NCBI GenBank assembly: GCA_964435965.1
Contig: CAYTBB010000082.1
Location: 1-5,508 of the forward strand
Origin: 20-14-all-45-10 sp964435965
GTDB lineage: Bacteria > Chloroflexota > Dehalococcoidia > GIF9 > AB-539-J10
DNA length: 5,508 nucleotides
Direction: 5' to 3'
Shown here: positions 4,733 to 5,508 of the stretch, one piece after another
Numbering within the stretch: position 1 is the stretch's first letter
How the letters are laid out: the number at the start of each line of letters is the position of its first letter
Translations under genes and position numbers: made by a program
Notes under the pieces: generated by a model
What the model was told of the DNA's origin: nothing
The model's database searches: none
The model's input: the letters and a program-made list of their open reading frames with translations, nothing else

Positions 4733-5100
4733 AACCCCAAACCTTTAAGAATTACTTTTTGAAATAAACCAAATATTATTGATGCAATTACACCAACTAA
4801 TGCACCAACACCAACAACTTTTAGATAAATCTTATTCAGCCTTTTGTGAACTACTCTAGTCTCATTTCTAACTTCTGTTTGATGTTTATTAAACTTCTCC
4901 TCAAACTTATCAAGCATATCCTGAAAATCTTTTCTATGACAATTTTGGCATTCTATCAAACTTTTATTTACATCTATTATAGATTCTTCATTTTTATTTA
5001 ATGCCTTTTCTACATCTTCTATAGCCCTCAAGACATATCCTCTCCATTCTGAAACTCGCATTTTGAAGTCACCATTTTCATTAGTCTTGTTGTTATTCAT
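4729..5100 (-). CDS. Coiled-coil protein with C-terminal membrane anchor, 123 aa
   Basis: The N-terminal 90 residues are hydrophilic helix (AIEDVEKALNKNEESIIDVNKSL; DMLDKFEEKFNKHQTEV), then one membrane segment at about 94-113 (KVVGVGALVGVIASIIFGLF) and a short tail KVILKGLGL. CQNCH (51-55) is a possible metal or disulphide site. The architecture resembles small phage proteins of the XhlA type, which sit near lysis or tail genes, but sequence identity cannot be judged here. ATG at 5100 is preferred over ATGs at 5115 and 5106 because GGAG lies 9 bases upstream. It overlaps the 78-aa gene's stop by 8 bases, and its TGA overlaps the endonuclease start. It probably faces the cytoplasm with its long domain. 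Confidence 0.8.
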   Translation of the reverse strand: MNNNKTNENGDFKMRVSEWRGYVLRAIEDVEKALNKNEESIIDVNKSLIECQNCHRKDFQDMLDKFEEKFNKHQTEVRNETRVVHKRLNKIYLKVVGVGALVGVIASIIFGLFQKVILKGLGL

Positions 5101-5329
5101 TTCCATTATCTCCATTTACTCTAGGACTTCTTATTTTACAATTAATTCCTAATGACTTCATATCATTAACAAATGCATCCCAAAACTCAATAAGCTTATC
5201 CATGTTAATATTATCACAATTTATTGTAGACATATTCATTACAGCAAGAAGACAGGAACCGTCCTCTATTACATCATTACTATTTAATTCTTCTGTAAGC
5301 TCTCTTAGCTTTACAACAGTCTGTCTCAT
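5093..5329 (-). CDS. Hypothetical protein, 78 aa
   Basis: Small soluble protein of unknown function starting MRQTVVKLRELTEELNS, probably helical at both the N-terminus and about 43-60 (MDKLIEFWDAFVNDMKSLG), ending in a polar tail (RVNGDNGNE). The frame extends to ATG at 5368, but the ATG at 5329 is chosen because AAAAGGAG lies 6 bases upstream, while the outer start has only a weak AAGAAA. It follows the partial gene by about 53 bases and overlaps the membrane-anchored protein gene, so it opens the visible part of that operon. No promoter resembling P1-P3 is present ahead of it. Confidence 0.75.
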   Translation of the reverse strand: MRQTVVKLRELTEELNSNDVIEDGSCLLAVMNMSTINCDNINMDKLIEFWDAFVNDMKSLGINCKIRSPRVNGDNGNE

Positions 5330-5382
5330 TTCAGACTCCTTTTCTAGACCTATACATATAGTATCCATAATAAAATTATTTC

Positions 5383-5508
5383 TTATGCATCTACTAGATA
5401 ACCAAATACATCAACAGAACCAGTCAATGCTCCACCTTCTGCTGTTTTGTTTCGCCATCCTTCGTTACTCTTTTCGGCGTGATGATATCTTCGCCTTCGA
5501 GAGTCTTG
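5383..5508 (-). CDS. 3' end of an unknown gene cut by the window edge
   Basis: An open frame enters from the right edge and ends with TAA at 5385-5383 after 41 codons. The second half, TAEGGALTGSVDVFGYLVDA, uses A/T-ending codons like the rest of the window and looks like genuine protein. The first half in this frame is odd (DSRRRRYHH), while the frame shifted by one base reads KTLEGEDIITPKRVTKDGET before stopping at 5426-5424. A junction or frameshift near 5450-5440 is possible. The GC of 5440-5508 is higher than that of the following genes. Family not recognised; no start is in the window. Confidence 0.45.
   Translation of the reverse strand, partial: QDSRRRRYHHAEKSNEGWRNKTAEGGALTGSVDVFGYLVDA

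Noticed and set aside
5330..5430. Possible promoter for the 78-aa gene using TTGACT near 5428-5423
   Set aside because: No acceptable -10 at 16-18 bases (TGGTTA), and the sequence lies within the end of the upstream gene; P1-P3 style elements are absent.
1..5508. CRISPR array, tRNA, rRNA, insertion-sequence ends or att sites
   Set aside because: No regularly spaced repeats, cloverleaf or CCA-ending tRNA pattern, transposase or integrase motif, or terminal inverted repeats were seen; the three promoter copies are the only long repeats.

Overview
The window is AT-rich and strictly one-directional: every supportable gene reads on the minus strand, so transcription runs from position 5508 towards position 1. 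Genes are short and tightly packed. Stops and starts overlap (ATGA, TAATG) or abut, and most starts have a good AGGAGG-type ribosome binding site. A GIY-YIG homing-type endonuclease, an ArdC-like anti-restriction protein and many small unrecognised proteins point to a phage or prophage, or less likely an integrative element. The low GC, strong Shine-Dalgarno sites and textbook sigma-70 promoters fit a Bacillota (Firmicutes) host. No host genes, tRNAs, rRNAs or integrase are visible.

Layout in transcription order. (1) 5508-3669: the 3' end of a gene cut by the window edge, a 78-aa protein of unknown function, a coiled-coil protein with a C-terminal membrane anchor, the GIY-YIG endonuclease, and a 142-aa helical basic protein. 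The last three are linked by ATGA overlaps. (2) 3668-3464: the only real non-coding stretch, with three hairpins (two mutually exclusive) and a 19-base imperfect direct repeat. It is a likely terminator or leader region. (3) 3490-2501: promoter P3, then a Trp-rich 133-aa protein and a 178-aa HExxH metallopeptidase-like protein. (4) 2500-1203: promoter P2, then the ArdC-like ssDNA-binding/metallopeptidase protein and a 95-aa CPTCG zinc-binding protein. (5) 1240-1: promoter P1, then a 179-aa coiled-coil protein, a 57-aa membrane protein, a 58-aa two-CxxxC protein, a 66-aa protein and a partial gene leaving the window.

The clearest shared signal is a set of three near-identical promoters (P1, P2, P3). 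Each has TTGACA, a 17-bp spacer and TATATT, preceded by the same A-tract upstream element. A 23-base block is identical in all three. They divide the right-to-left gene array into co-regulated modules, probably early accessory or anti-defence genes. Two adjacent HExxH proteins, one of them ArdC-like, make the P3/P2 modules the best candidate for a counter-defence or DNA-protein-processing function. That role is inferred, not shown by the sequence.
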